Of a stretch of DNA of 64,000 nt, positions 1-9,966 are shown in pieces; position 1 is the stretch's first letter, and each line of letters opens with the position of its first letter. The stretch covers positions 868,001 to 932,000 of the forward strand of contig NZ_CABPSF010000002.1 of the NCBI RefSeq assembly GCF_902459685.1. Reading direction: 5' to 3'. Origin of the DNA: Pandoraea iniqua (lineage in GTDB: Bacteria; Pseudomonadota; Gammaproteobacteria; Burkholderiales; Burkholderiaceae). A model generated the notes under the pieces. It made no database searches and had not been told where the DNA came from. It saw nothing but the letters and a program-made list of their open reading frames with translations. The translations under genes and the position numbers were made by a program.

Positions 1-141
1 CGCGGTGCTGAACTTCGGCCGCATCATCGCCGAGGGCAACCCGGACGAGATCAAGAACAACCCGCAGGTGATCGAGGCTTATCTGGGCCGCGATGACGAT
101 GAGGATATCGCCGCACTCGCAGCCAGCGGGGAGGACAAGGC

Positions 142-145
<4 letters not shown>
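1..145 (+). CDS. livG: ABC transporter ATP-binding protein, C-terminal end (LivG type)
   Basis: Only the last 47 codons are in the window; the frame runs from base 2 and stops with TGA at 143-145. The visible tail has the LivG-like end 'GRIIAEGNPDEIKNNPQVIE' followed by AYLG and an acidic extension. In this family LivG is one of two ATPases that power uptake of leucine, isoleucine and valine through LivH/LivM. Its stop overlaps the start of the next gene (ATGA at 142-145), as expected for translationally coupled livG-livF. The identity rests on the tail motif and the livF partner. Confidence 0.85.
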
Positions 146-855
<710 letters not shown>

Positions 856-961
856 TGATGAGGCGGGGGAGGCGGGGGAGGCGGCGCGTCTGCCCGGCTC
901 CCCGTGCCCGGGTGGCACCGATATGACGTCGAACGCTCGTCGTCGGTTGGGGGGGCATTTC

Positions 962-1008
962 AACGGCATCGTCGGTGGGTGTAAATCACCCGCTGTCGAT
1001 GCCGTTTT
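962..1008 (+). terminator. Candidate intrinsic terminator after livF
   Basis: A 10-bp outer stem (AACGGCATCG at 962-971 with CGATGCCGTT at 997-1006) encloses an inner GGGTG/CACCC stem with a TAAAT loop, and a short T-run follows at 1005-1008. It lies in the 305-base gap 856-1160, which otherwise has only a G-rich repeat (about 863-884) and no gene that I can support. Confidence 0.55.
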
Positions 1009-1160
1009 CGCATTGAACGGCCCTGTCAGCGGTGAAATCGACCAGCGCAAAGGATGGCGTGCCGCGCGGTGAAGGGCAAGGAAGGGTGATTGTCCGTACG
1101 CCGATTGGCAGTCAACCGGAATTGGTGCATGCTGCGTGAAAACGGGCGGAAAGGACATTC

Positions 1161-2627
1161 ATGGACGGCTTTCTCATGGAGCGTGCGTCGCGTGCGCAAC
1201 TAGCGCTCGCTGGCTGTCTGGCGCTCGTCATTCTCTGCGCACTCGTGCTCGCGGCCCCGCAGGCGACGTCGCCGTTGCCGGCCGTGGCGCCGTTCCTGCC
1301 GATGTGCGGGCTGACCGTCTTCACCACGGCCACCATCGTCTCGTTTCTCCTCGCCGCACAATTTCAAGTCAGCCGCCTGCCGGTGTACGGGCTGCTGGCC
1401 GGTGCCTACGCCTTCGCTGCACTCACCGTGGCCATGCAGTTGCTGACGTATCCGGGGCTGTTTTCGCCGCAGGGCCTGTTCGGCGCCCGCCCGAGCACAT
1501 CCGGCTGGATCTGGGTGTTCTGGCATGCCGGGTTCCCCATTCTGGTGCTCGTCGCGATGGTCTCGCGGCGTCTGTTCACGCCGCAGTCGATCACGCAGTT
1601 ACCGCCGCCCGGACGGGCGACTTGGATGTTCGTCGGCTTACCGCTCATCGTGGCGGTGCTGTTGTGCCTGACGGCGCTTGCCGTACCGCTGCCGCCCGCA
1701 CTGGCGCCGGCGACCGCCCCCGGTGACTTCTCCGATAGCGGTGCCGCGTTCGTGCTGCTCCTGTTGAATCTGGCCGCGCTCGGTGGCGTGCTGTCGTTGG
1801 GGCGCTTGCGTACGGTGCTCGACGTATGGGTGGCCCTCGCCGTGCTCGCCTGCGTGACCGACACGCTGCTCAGTCTCATGAGCACGGTGCGCTTCTCGCT
1901 CGGCTGGTATCTGGCGCGTCTGTTCAGCATGTCGGCGCCCGGGCTGCTCGTTTGCGTACTGGTGTGGGAGGTGACGCGGCTCTATCGCGAGCTCACGCGC
2001 GCGCACCTGCGCCTGATCGAGTACAGCAATCGCGACGCGCTGACCGGCATCTTCAACCGCCGCTATTTCAACGAACGGTTTCCGCATGACTTCGAATTGG
2101 CTCGCCGCACGGCGCGACCTTTATCGTTGTTGATGGTCGACGTCGATCACTTTAAGAAATACAACGATCTGTACGGTCACCCCGTGGGCGACGAGTGTCT
2201 GGAGAACGTGGCCGTGGCGCTCATGCGGGCGACCCATCGCCCGACCGATCTGGTGGCGCGCTACGGCGGTGAAGAGTTTGTGATCGTGTTGCCGGACACC
2301 GACGTGAACGGTGCGCAGTTCGTGGCGACGCGTGTCACGGAGAGTGTGCGTGCGCTGGCGCGGCCCGGTCCCGGCCCGCTGGGCTATGTGACGGTGAGTG
2401 TCGGATGCGCGACCCACGTGCCGAAAGCCAATGACGCGAGCGACACACCGGAGCGGCTGATCGCGCAGGCCGACGAGGCGCTCTACGCGGCAAAACGTCT
2501 CGGACGCGACCGCATTCATATGGCGGCACGCGTTGACGACAGCGCGAGCAATGCAGGGAATACCGGGAGTGGGGTAAGTGCCGCCAACCCAGCCATCGAT
2601 GCGCAGCGCAGCAACCTTAGCGCGTGA
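1161..2627 (+). CDS. Membrane-anchored diguanylate cyclase (GGDEF domain)
   Basis: A 488-residue protein predicted to make cyclic di-GMP from GTP. The N-terminal half (about residues 12-270) is a run of hydrophobic helices, a multi-pass membrane sensor region of no family I can name. The C-terminal half is a complete GGDEF domain with active-site motif GGEEF at residues 369-373. Five residues upstream is RPTD, the RxxD inhibitory I-site, so product inhibition is expected. The start at 1161 has the purine-rich GGAAAGGA just upstream; an ATG five codons in is an alternative. It stands alone between livF and the minus-strand folA. No EAL or HD-GYP phosphodiesterase domain is attached. Confidence 0.9.
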   Translation: MDGFLMERASRAQLALAGCLALVILCALVLAAPQATSPLPAVAPFLPMCGLTVFTTATIVSFLLAAQFQVSRLPVYGLLAGAYAFAALTVAMQLLTYPGLFSPQGLFGARPSTSGWIWVFWHAGFPILVLVAMVSRRLFTPQSITQLPPPGRATWMFVGLPLIVAVLLCLTALAVPLPPALAPATAPGDFSDSGAAFVLLLLNLAALGGVLSLGRLRTVLDVWVALAVLACVTDTLLSLMSTVRFSLGWYLARLFSMSAPGLLVCVLVWEVTRLYRELTRAHLRLIEYSNRDALTGIFNRRYFNERFPHDFELARRTARPLSLLMVDVDHFKKYNDLYGHPVGDECLENVAVALMRATHRPTDLVARYGGEEFVIVLPDTDVNGAQFVATRVTESVRALARPGPGPLGYVTVSVGCATHVPKANDASDTPERLIAQADEALYAAKRLGRDRIHMAARVDDSASNAGNTGSGVSAANPAIDAQRSNLSA

Positions 2628-2676
2628 TGGCTGAATGAAGCGATGAAGCGGGTGGCGTCAGGCCATCAGGCCCGCG

Positions 2677-3165
2677 TCAGATCCGCTCGTAAGTCACGAA
2701 CGCGTAGTCGAAGTCGTTCGGCGCCGGCGAGTGGTGCGTTTCACGCGCGGTTTCACGCCATTGTCCGGCAGACAGTGCCGGGAAGTGCGCGTCGCCTTCG
2801 AATGCCTTCGCAATCTCCGTGACGATCACCTTGTCTGCGCTCGGCAGCGCCTCGGCGTACAACTGCGCGCCGCCGATCAGGCAGATCTCTTCCGCACCGA
2901 CGCACAGTCGCATGGCGTCGATCAGCGAGCCCGCCACATCACACCCTTCGATCTTCAGGTCGGCATTGCGCGACACCACGATATTGCGGCGTCCCGGCAG
3001 CGGACGGCCGATCGAGTCGTACGTCTTGCGGCCCATCACGATCGGCTTGCCAAGCGTGGTGCGTTTGAAGTGCGCGAGGTCTTCCGGCAGGCGCCACGGC
3101 AATTGATTGTCGCGCCCGATCACGCCGTTCTCGGCGCGGGCTACCACCAGTGTCAACAGGGTCAT
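2677..3165 (-). CDS. folA: Dihydrofolate reductase
   Basis: A 162-residue enzyme that reduces dihydrofolate to tetrahydrofolate with NADPH. The sequence shows the substrate-site segment [20 protein letters not shown], with the acidic D29 matching Asp27 of the E. coli enzyme, then [19 protein letters not shown] for cofactor binding and [13 protein letters not shown] near the C-terminus. The ATG at 3163-3165 overlaps the stop of thyA (ATGA), so the two are translationally coupled. ThyA makes the dihydrofolate that FolA recycles. A longer upstream frame exists but runs through thyA and is not the gene. Confidence 0.97.
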   Translation of the reverse strand: MTLLTLVVARAENGVIGRDNQLPWRLPEDLAHFKRTTLGKPIVMGRKTYDSIGRPLPGRRNIVVSRNADLKIEGCDVAGSLIDAMRLCVGAEEICLIGGAQLYAEALPSADKVIVTEIAKAFEGDAHFPALSAGQWRETARETHHSPAPNDFDYAFVTYERI

Positions 3166-3956
3166 ACGGCCACCGGCGCCTTGATATGCGGATGCGCTTC
3201 GTATCCGACGATATGAAAATCTTCGTAGCGGTAATCGAAGATGGAGTCCGGCTTGCGCGAGATTTCGAGCTTCGGCAGCGGGAACGGCTCGCGGGCGAGC
3301 TGCGTGCGCACCTGTTCGAGGTGATTGTTGTACAGATGGCAATCGCCGCCGGTCCAGATAAAGTCGCCGACTTCCAGCCCGGTCTGCTGCGCCATCATGT
3401 GCGTGAGCAGCGCGTAGCTTGCAATGTTGAACGGCACGCCAAGGAAGATATCGGCACTGCGCTGATACAACTGGCACGACAGCTTGCCGTCCGCCACATA
3501 GAACTGGAAGAACGCGTGGCAGGGCGGCAGCGCCATGCGCGGAATCTCGCTCACATTCCACGCCGAGACGATCAGGCGGCGCGAGTCGGGGTTCTTGCGA
3601 ATCTGGTCGACCAACTGGGTGATCTGGTCGATATGGCTGCCGTCCGGTGTCGGCCACGAGCGCCATTGGGCGCCGTAGACGGGGCCAAGCTCACCGTCCG
3701 CATCGGCCCATTCATTCCAGATCGAGACGCCGTTTTCCTGAAGGTAGCGCACGTTCGTGCTGCCCTGAAGGAACCACAGCAGTTCGTGCACGATGGACTT
3801 GGTGTGCACCTTTTTGGTCGTGACGAGCGGGAACCCGGCCTGCAAGTCGAAGCGCATCTGATAGCCGAAGACCGAGCGCGTGCCCGTGCCGGTGCGATCG
3901 GTCTTTTCGGTGCCATGGTCGAGCACATGGCGCATGAAGTCGAGGTACTGTTTCAT
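3162..3956 (-). CDS. thyA: Thymidylate synthase
   Basis: A 264-residue protein, the same length as E. coli ThyA. It methylates dUMP to dTMP using methylene-tetrahydrofolate. The catalytic cysteine is C146 in [13 protein letters not shown], and the conserved segments [18 protein letters not shown] and [18 protein letters not shown] are intact. It overlaps folA downstream by four bases and starts 23 bases after the end of fbpC, so fbpC-thyA-folA may be cotranscribed, although the transporter gene is functionally unrelated. Confidence 0.98.
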   Translation of the reverse strand: MKQYLDFMRHVLDHGTEKTDRTGTGTRSVFGYQMRFDLQAGFPLVTTKKVHTKSIVHELLWFLQGSTNVRYLQENGVSIWNEWADADGELGPVYGAQWRSWPTPDGSHIDQITQLVDQIRKNPDSRRLIVSAWNVSEIPRMALPPCHAFFQFYVADGKLSCQLYQRSADIFLGVPFNIASYALLTHMMAQQTGLEVGDFIWTGGDCHLYNNHLEQVRTQLAREPFPLPKLEISRKPDSIFDYRYEDFHIVGYEAHPHIKAPVAV

Positions 3957-3979
3957 AAGTCCATCCGTTTTGGCGGATT

Positions 3980-5104
3980 TTACCAGCCTCCGGGTGACGG
4001 TGTCCCCGAAGTGGTCGCGGCAAACGCCACCGGGTGCCGTACCGTGAGCCGCAGGCCCACGCGTTCTCCCGTTTCATGCGTCAGATCGCCATCGACGCGG
4101 GCGATGATTTCATGGCCCGAGGCAAGCCGCAGGGTATAGAGCTGATCGGCCCCGCGAAATGCCCGCCGCACAAGCGTGGCCTCGAACGGGCTCGCCGGGT
4201 CGTGCGTAATGTCGTCGGCGCGCAGCAGCACGTCGACGGCAAACGGCGTCTCGCCAAATACCGAGCGCTGCAACTGTGCCGCCAGCGCGGGTGTGGCGGC
4301 GATTTCCCCGATTTCGAGGGCGATGCTGCCCGCCTCGCCTTGCTGACGAAACGACCCCGGGACCAACGTGCCGCGCCCGATGAAATCCGCGACCACGCGG
4401 TTGGCGGGTGTCTGCCAAAGCTCGCGGGCCGGTGACCACTGCGCGATAGCGCCCGCGTGCATCACGCCGATCCGGTCGGCCATGGCGAAGGCTTCGTGTT
4501 GATCGTGCGTGACGAGAATGGCTGTGGCACCGCTGGCGCGAATGATCTCGCGCACTTCCACGGCGAGGCGTTCACGCAGGTCGAGATCCAGATTCGAGAA
4601 CGGCTCGTCGAGCAGCAGCAGTGCCGGTGAAGGGGCGAGCGCGCGGGCGAGCGCCACCCGTTGCTGCTGGCCGCCGGAGAGTTCGTGCGGATACTTGCGC
4701 AACGCCCCGGCAAGGCCGACGCGCTCGGCGAGGTCTTCGACCCGTGAGTTTCGTTCGCCGCGGGGCATGCGTCCCAGCCCGAAGCCGATGTTCTGGGCCA
4801 CGTTCAGATGCGGGAACAGCGCGTAATCCTGAAACACCACACCGACGTGCCGTCGTTCAGGCGGCTCGCTGGCCTGCGCGTTGGCGACTTCGTGGCCGTC
4901 GAGCACGATACGCCCGCCGCCCAACGGCTCGAAACCGCACACGGCGCGCAGTACCGTCGTCTTGCCGCAGCCCGACGGGCCGAGCAGGCAGCCGATTTCT
5001 CCGCGCGCAAGCGACAGCGACAGATCACGCACGGCCGTGTGGGCGTGGCCGGCGGTGTCGTAGGTGACGGTGATGTGGTCGAGCAGCAGGTAGGGCAGAG
5101 ACAT
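3980..5104 (-). CDS. fbpC: Iron(III)-type ABC transporter ATP-binding protein
   Basis: A 374-residue ATPase of the FbpC/AfuC/PotA group. Walker A is GPSGCGKT at residues 42-49; an [15 protein letters not shown] signature and an [12 protein letters not shown] Walker B follow, and the C-terminal third looks like a TOBE regulatory domain. I use the ATG at 5104 because the sequence matches family members from [13 protein letters not shown] onward; the open frame extends upstream without similarity. Divergent to it across 5105-5431 is the two-unit permease, so the pair forms a transporter for ferric iron or a similar oxyanion/metal substrate. No periplasmic binding protein is next to it. Confidence 0.85.
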   Translation of the reverse strand: MSLPYLLLDHITVTYDTAGHAHTAVRDLSLSLARGEIGCLLGPSGCGKTTVLRAVCGFEPLGGGRIVLDGHEVANAQASEPPERRHVGVVFQDYALFPHLNVAQNIGFGLGRMPRGERNSRVEDLAERVGLAGALRKYPHELSGGQQQRVALARALAPSPALLLLDEPFSNLDLDLRERLAVEVREIIRASGATAILVTHDQHEAFAMADRIGVMHAGAIAQWSPARELWQTPANRVVADFIGRGTLVPGSFRQQGEAGSIALEIGEIAATPALAAQLQRSVFGETPFAVDVLLRADDITHDPASPFEATLVRRAFRGADQLYTLRLASGHEIIARVDGDLTHETGERVGLRLTVRHPVAFAATTSGTPSPGGW

Positions 5105-5431
5105 GAAAGGCGAGGGGCTCACGAAGAAAACAACACAGACGCACGGACGCCCGGACGCCCGGACGATAGCGGGGCAAATTATCCGGCAACTCATCGAGAC
5201 GACATCGAGACGATTCATTGACCTGAAACCGGGCCAATGCCCGCCGGGCACTTTCCGGCAACCCGGGCAGTCAGAGACGCGATTGCGAATGCGTATAATT
5301 TACAGCACGTTTAGACCGGTGAACGTCTGCCGGTTCCCTCACGAGGTCTGTGCCGGCGGCTGCCGGGCGTGCCACGTGCCCCCATACGTTCCGATTGACC
5401 CGTCAACCGACCCACTGAATTCGATTTGCCG
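5105..5431. promoter_or_regulatory. Divergent intergenic region between fbpC and the permease gene
   Basis: No gene is visible in these 327 bases. Two features stand out: an 8-base tandem repeat of CGGACGCC (5144-5159, with a decayed third copy to 5167), and a perfect TATAAT at 5294-5299 that could be a -10 box for the plus-strand permease, although no good -35 element sits 16-18 bases upstream. I looked for a Fur box and found no convincing GATAAT-type inverted repeat. Confidence 0.4.
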
Positions 5432-7219
5432 ATGCCCTCGACGCCCCCGCCGCGCGCCGCTTCCGATCTTGCCCAAGGTGCCAGCGGACCGACCGCCGAA
5501 CCGACGACCCGCCCCGATGACGGCGCTGCGGCGCCGGCAGCGGCATTGGTTGGGATAGCCGACGCCCTCCCGAGCGCACCGCGCGTCGCGCGTCTGCGGC
5601 TGGGCCACGGCAAAGGGTTATGGCAGTTCGCGGCATGGCTGCCGGCGCTGATCGTGCTCGTGCCGATGTTCGGCATCGTGGCCGCCCTTGGTGCCGGAGA
5701 CGCCAACACGCGTGCCATCCTGTCGCACATGCTCGACACGGTCTTGCCCGAGTACGCGCTGAACTCGTTGCGCATTTCGCTGGCGGTAGCCGTCGGCGTG
5801 CTGGCGATGGGGGTGTCGAGTGCGTGGCTTGTCGTGCACTACGCGTTCCCCGGGCGGCGCGTGCTGGCGTGGGCGCTGATTCTGCCGCTCGCCATGCCGG
5901 CCTACGTCACGGCCTACGCCTATACCGACTTCCTCCAGTTTTCCGGCCCGGTGCAAACGGCGCTGCGGCAGACGCTGGGCGTCGACCGCCTGAGCGCGTT
6001 CCCCGAGATCCGCTCGTGGTATGGCGCGGCGTGGGTTTTCGCCGGGGCGTTCTATCCGTATGTCTATCTACTGGCCCGCACGGCGTTTCTCGACCATAGC
6101 CAGCGCTTCCTCGAAGCGGCCCGCACGCTGGGCTGCACCCCGTGGCAGGCGTTCTGGCGCGTGGCGCTGCCGCTGGCGCGCCCGGCGCTGGTGGCGGCCG
6201 TGGCGCTGGTCCTCATGGAGACGCTGGCCGATTACGGCGCCGTTGCCTACTTCGGGGTGCCCACGTTCACGACCGGCATCTACCGGGCATGGCTGTCGAT
6301 GGGCGACCGCGTTGCTGCGGCTCAACTGTCGGTCTGTCTGCTGGCCGCCGTGCTGGTACTGCTGACGCTGGAAGCACGCGGGCGCGCACGCCTGCGCTAC
6401 TACGGGGCGCCGGGCAGGGCACCGACCACCGCACGCCGCACGGTGCTCAAGGGCGGCCGCGGCTGGCTGGCCACGCTCCTCTGCCTGTTGCCGCTGGTCA
6501 TCGGCTTCCTGCTGCCCGCCGTCATCATGCTGCGGTTGGCAGTCTCCGAACTCGATCAGGTGCCGTGGTCGCGCTATGGGGAATGGGTCTACAACACCGT
6601 GCGGCTCGCGGGCGCAGCGGCATTCGTGGCGAGCCTCTTCGCGATCGTGCTCGGCTACGCACAGCGACAGGCGCCGGGCCGCGCCACGCGGGCGGCCGTA
6701 CGCCTCGTCGGCGTGGGCTATGCGATTCCGGGCGCGGTGATCGCGCTTGGTATCCTCACGCCGGTGCTGCGGCTGGACACTTGGCTCGGCGACCTGTTCG
6801 GTGCCGACGGGCTGGTGCTGGCGGGCACGGCCGGTGTGCTGATCTACGCCTACCTCGTGCGATTCCTCCCTGCCGCGTTGCAAAGCGTAGACGCGGGCTT
6901 CGCCAGAATTTCCCCCAATCTCGATGCCAGTTCGCGCAGTCTCGGCGTGGGCGGGTGGTCCATGCTGCGGCGGGTGCATTTGCCGCTGCTGCGCGGCAGC
7001 GTGCTGACGGCGGCGCTGCTCGTCTTCGTCGACGTGATGAAAGAGCTTCCCGCCACGCTGGCGCTGCGTCCCTTCAACATGGACACGCTCGCGGTGGTCA
7101 CCAGTCATCTGGCCGCCGATGAACGGCTGGCCGAGGCGGCGGTACCGGCGCTCACGCTCGTGGCCGTCGGTTTGCTGCCGGTGCTGGTGCTGGCAAGGGC
7201 GATCGCCCGACGCGCTTGA
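5432..7219 (+). CDS. fbpB: Iron(III)-type ABC transporter permease, two fused permease units
   Basis: A 595-residue inner-membrane protein with two similar halves of about six helices each, the architecture of FbpB/SfuB ferric-iron permeases. Each half has the cytoplasmic EAA-type loop that contacts the ATPase: LEAARTLGCTPWQAFWRVAL in the first, and ASSRSLGVGGWSMLRRVHLP in the second. I chose ATG 5432 over an in-frame TTG two codons earlier. The first 60 residues are Pro/Ala-rich and likely cytoplasmic. It is transcribed away from fbpC, so the two-gene transporter would be driven from the shared intergenic region. The substrate is inferred from family only. Confidence 0.85.
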   Translation: MPSTPPPRAASDLAQGASGPTAEPTTRPDDGAAAPAAALVGIADALPSAPRVARLRLGHGKGLWQFAAWLPALIVLVPMFGIVAALGAGDANTRAILSHMLDTVLPEYALNSLRISLAVAVGVLAMGVSSAWLVVHYAFPGRRVLAWALILPLAMPAYVTAYAYTDFLQFSGPVQTALRQTLGVDRLSAFPEIRSWYGAAWVFAGAFYPYVYLLARTAFLDHSQRFLEAARTLGCTPWQAFWRVALPLARPALVAAVALVLMETLADYGAVAYFGVPTFTTGIYRAWLSMGDRVAAAQLSVCLLAAVLVLLTLEARGRARLRYYGAPGRAPTTARRTVLKGGRGWLATLLCLLPLVIGFLLPAVIMLRLAVSELDQVPWSRYGEWVYNTVRLAGAAAFVASLFAIVLGYAQRQAPGRATRAAVRLVGVGYAIPGAVIALGILTPVLRLDTWLGDLFGADGLVLAGTAGVLIYAYLVRFLPAALQSVDAGFARISPNLDASSRSLGVGGWSMLRRVHLPLLRGSVLTAALLVFVDVMKELPATLALRPFNMDTLAVVTSHLAADERLAEAAVPALTLVAVGLLPVLVLARAIARRA

Positions 7220-7241
7220 AAAATACTGAAACGTTTATCGG

Positions 7242-7297
7242 TTGCCGCTGCGATAGCGCCGCACTATAGTCGAATCAGACCCGGCAACGTTACCGGG
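7242..7297 (+). promoter_or_regulatory. Candidate promoter with adjoining palindrome
   Basis: TTGCCG (7242-7247) and TATAGT (7265-7270) are 17 bases apart, a good sigma-70-type pair. Ten bases after the -10 box lies an imperfect palindrome, CCCGG-CAACGTTA-CCGGG (7280-7297), a plausible operator. The next gene on this strand, the LysR regulator, starts only at 7710, so the transcript would have a leader of about 430 bases. I see no credible gene in the rest of 7220-7709. Confidence 0.45.
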
Positions 7298-7709
7298 GAG
7301 ACTGAGCGTCAACAAAATGATTGCGATCGTCATTTGCAAATGTTGGCTGTTCATGGCCATGGCGTCGGCACCGCCGCCTGAGGCATCGTTTAACACGGCA
7401 GACGGCGGCTGGAGTGCCGTTCTGGTGTCCGGAGCGATGCGTTAGCGGCGCCTGGGAGGGACCGGCACCGGCTTACCGAGACGGACGCGTGGCGTCCGGC
7501 GGGTTGTTGCAACCTGACGTCTTACCGTACCTCCCATCCCCCCGACCGACCGTTGCGCGCCACAGCTGTTACCTCAGGGCTAAGCGTGGCAACGGGGCTT
7601 CAGTGTTGTTTTCGTGTGCCGGCGAACCGGGGAAAAGCGGTATCGAAGTGGCATTTTTACCCCTCGCGTCGCACAATCGCGGTCAATGCAGTGCCTTCGG
7701 GAGACTGGC

Positions 7710-8630
7710 ATGGCGCTTTGGCGGATCGATCTTGTATCGCTGCGTCTATTCGTTGCCGTTTGCGAGGAGAGCAGCATTGCCCGCGCCGCCGAGCGCGAAT
7801 TCATCGCCCCATCGGCGGTCAGCAAGCGTATCAACGACCTTGAATCGCTGGTCGGCTCCGCGTTGCTGCAACGGCATAAATGGGGGGTGCGCGCCACGCC
7901 GGCCGGCGAAGCGCTGCTGCACCACGCACGCAATGTGTTGCGCAGTCTCGAGAAGATGCAGGGCGACTTGTCCGAATACACCAGTGGTGTGCGCGGCCAC
8001 ATCCGCATCTTTGCCAATGTGTCGTCCATCGTCGAGACGCTGCCCGATGAACTCGGCGCGTTCCTGCGCCGCCATGAGGGCGTAAAGGTCGATCTCGAAG
8101 AACACACCAGCGCGCAGGTGGTGCGCGGCGTGGCAGAAGGGGCGACCGACATCGGCATCTGCTGGGACGCCGTCGACACGCGCGACGTCGAAGTCTTCCC
8201 CTATCGCCACGACCAGATCGTGGCCGTTTTGCATCGGGAGCATTCGCTCGCCAATGCCAGTCAGTTGGCCTTCACCGAGACGCTCGACTTCGACCACATC
8301 GGCGTGCATCCCGACAGCGCCATGTACACCGTCCTGCGCCGCATCGCGGCCGAGCAGGGCAAGACCGTCAAATTCCGCATTCACGTATCGACGTTCGAGG
8401 CCGTGTGCCGCATGGTGCGCGCCAACCTCGGCATGGCCGTCGCGCCGCGCGAGGCGGTAGGCGTCTACTCGCAGGTGCCGGACGGCGAGGCGCTGCGCGT
8501 TGTGCCGCTTACCGACAGTTGGGCGCAACGGCGGCTGATCGTGTGCGTACGGCGTTACGACGCCTTGCCGGTGGCCTCGCGCATGCTGGTGGATCATCTG
8601 TGCGCGCGCGGAAGTGCAGAGGCATCGTGA
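7710..8630 (+). CDS. LysR-family transcriptional regulator
   Basis: A 306-residue regulator. The winged helix-turn-helix spans about residues 4-63 (LVSLRLFVAVCEESSIARAA, then PSAVSKRINDLE), followed by a linker helix and a type 2 periplasmic-binding-like effector domain to about residue 300. The start at 7710 is preceded by GGGAGA at good spacing; an upstream extension in the same frame lacks similarity to the family. It lies ahead of, and in the same direction as, the binding protein, aconitase-like and CoA-transferase genes, so it is the best candidate for their regulator, responding to the substrate or an intermediate. That link is inferred from position. Confidence 0.88.
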   Translation: MALWRIDLVSLRLFVAVCEESSIARAAEREFIAPSAVSKRINDLESLVGSALLQRHKWGVRATPAGEALLHHARNVLRSLEKMQGDLSEYTSGVRGHIRIFANVSSIVETLPDELGAFLRRHEGVKVDLEEHTSAQVVRGVAEGATDIGICWDAVDTRDVEVFPYRHDQIVAVLHREHSLANASQLAFTETLDFDHIGVHPDSAMYTVLRRIAAEQGKTVKFRIHVSTFEAVCRMVRANLGMAVAPREAVGVYSQVPDGEALRVVPLTDSWAQRRLIVCVRRYDALPVASRMLVDHLCARGSAEAS

Positions 8631-8763
8631 ACGGCGATGTCTGGCATGCCGAAACACATCTTGTCGCCGCCACCCCGGCGGCGGATGCTCTGGGAGCCGA
8701 TAGCGATTCTGGCCGACGAGCCGGAGCGCGCCTGCGTCCCGATCCCACGGGAGGAGACTCGCG

Positions 8764-9840
8764 ATGACACAGAGTGAAGCGCGCCGCGTGCGCGATGTAG
8801 TGGGCCGTCTGGTGCTTGTACTTGCCCTGATGGCACTGGGCCTCATAGCGTTGAGCCTGAGCAGTACGGCGCGCGCCGCCCCTGCCCAGCCGCTGGAAAA
8901 ACCCAAGATCACCATCGCCGTGGGCGGCAAGCCCGGGCTGTATTACCTGCCGCTGACCATCGCCGAGCAACTCGGCTATTTCAAAGACGAAGGGCTCGAC
9001 GTCACCATCGACGATTTCGCGGGCGGCTCCAAAGCCTTACAAGCCGTCGTGGGCGGCAGTGCCGATATCGGCACCGGGGCCTTCGAACATACCTTGCTGA
9101 TGCAGACCAAAGGCCTGACCTACCAGTCGTTCGTCGTGCTCGGCGCCGCCCCGCAATTGGTGCTCGGCGTGGTGAAGAGTCACAGCAACGACGTCAAGGC
9201 CGTGAAGGATCTCAAGGGCATGCGCATCGGTGTGAGTGCCCCCGGTTCGAGCACGCACATGCTGGTCAACGTGGCGCTCGCCAAGGCGGGACTCAAGCCG
9301 TCTGACGTATCCATCGTCGGCGTGGGCACCAATGCCACCGTGGTGGCGGCCGCGCGCGGCGGGCAAGTCGACGCGGTGTCCAACGTCGATCCGATGATGA
9401 CGCTGCTTCAGGAGTCGGGCGACATCAAGGTGCTTATCGACACGCGCACGCAGGCGGGCACCCGTGCCATGTTCGGCGGACCGATGCCGGCGGCCGTGAT
9501 GTACGCGCCGCAGAGCTTCATTCAGAAGAACCCCCGCACGGTTCAGGCACTGGCCAACGCCATCGTGCGCGCCGACAAGTGGTTGCAACACGCCTCGGCG
9601 GCCGAGTTGCTCAAGACGGTGCCGGAACCTTACCTGCTGGGGGACAAGACGCTTTACCTGAAGGCCTTCGCCAACTGCCGCGAAGCGTTTTCGCCCGACG
9701 GCATGATGCCGGCCGATGGTCCTGCCACGGCCTTGCGTGCGCTGGCGTCGTTCACGCCGGAGGTCAAGCCGGCGCAGATTCGTCTCGGCGATACGTGGAC
9801 CAACACTTTTGCCACGCAGGCGAATCGCCAGTACCCCTGA
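8764..9840 (+). CDS. Periplasmic ABC transporter substrate-binding protein, NMT1/SsuA/TauA type
   Basis: A 358-residue exported protein with a signal peptide (hydrophobic core about residues 17-33, probable cleavage after ARA near residue 38). The mature part has the features of the NMT1/THI5-like and SsuA/TauA group: KITIAVGGKPGLYYLPLTIA at its start, then FKDEGLDVTIDDFAGGSKAL and GSADIGTGAFEH. Family members bind sulfonates, pyrimidine precursors or carboxylates. A strong GGGAGGAG site precedes the ATG. No ABC permease or ATPase is adjacent, so it must share components encoded elsewhere or act as a sensor. Its position between the LysR gene and the aconitase-like gene suggests it delivers the substrate of that pathway. 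Confidence 0.85.
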   Translation: MTQSEARRVRDVVGRLVLVLALMALGLIALSLSSTARAAPAQPLEKPKITIAVGGKPGLYYLPLTIAEQLGYFKDEGLDVTIDDFAGGSKALQAVVGGSADIGTGAFEHTLLMQTKGLTYQSFVVLGAAPQLVLGVVKSHSNDVKAVKDLKGMRIGVSAPGSSTHMLVNVALAKAGLKPSDVSIVGVGTNATVVAAARGGQVDAVSNVDPMMTLLQESGDIKVLIDTRTQAGTRAMFGGPMPAAVMYAPQSFIQKNPRTVQALANAIVRADKWLQHASAAELLKTVPEPYLLGDKTLYLKAFANCREAFSPDGMMPADGPATALRALASFTPEVKPAQIRLGDTWTNTFATQANRQYP

Positions 9841-9966
9841 CGAACGCGCGTTTAGACGTCATGCCCTCGAAATTCAGCCGCCGCTACGTCTCCGAGGCCC
9901 GATTTGGGCACGGAACTTGCGATCCGAACGGGTGACCCGATGCGGGAACATTCCAGGAGCGATCAC

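Noticed and set aside
5281-5310. Possible Fur box near the TATAAT between fbpC and fbpB
   Set aside because: The bases around it do not form a GATAAT-type inverted repeat; only the -10-like hexamer is clear.
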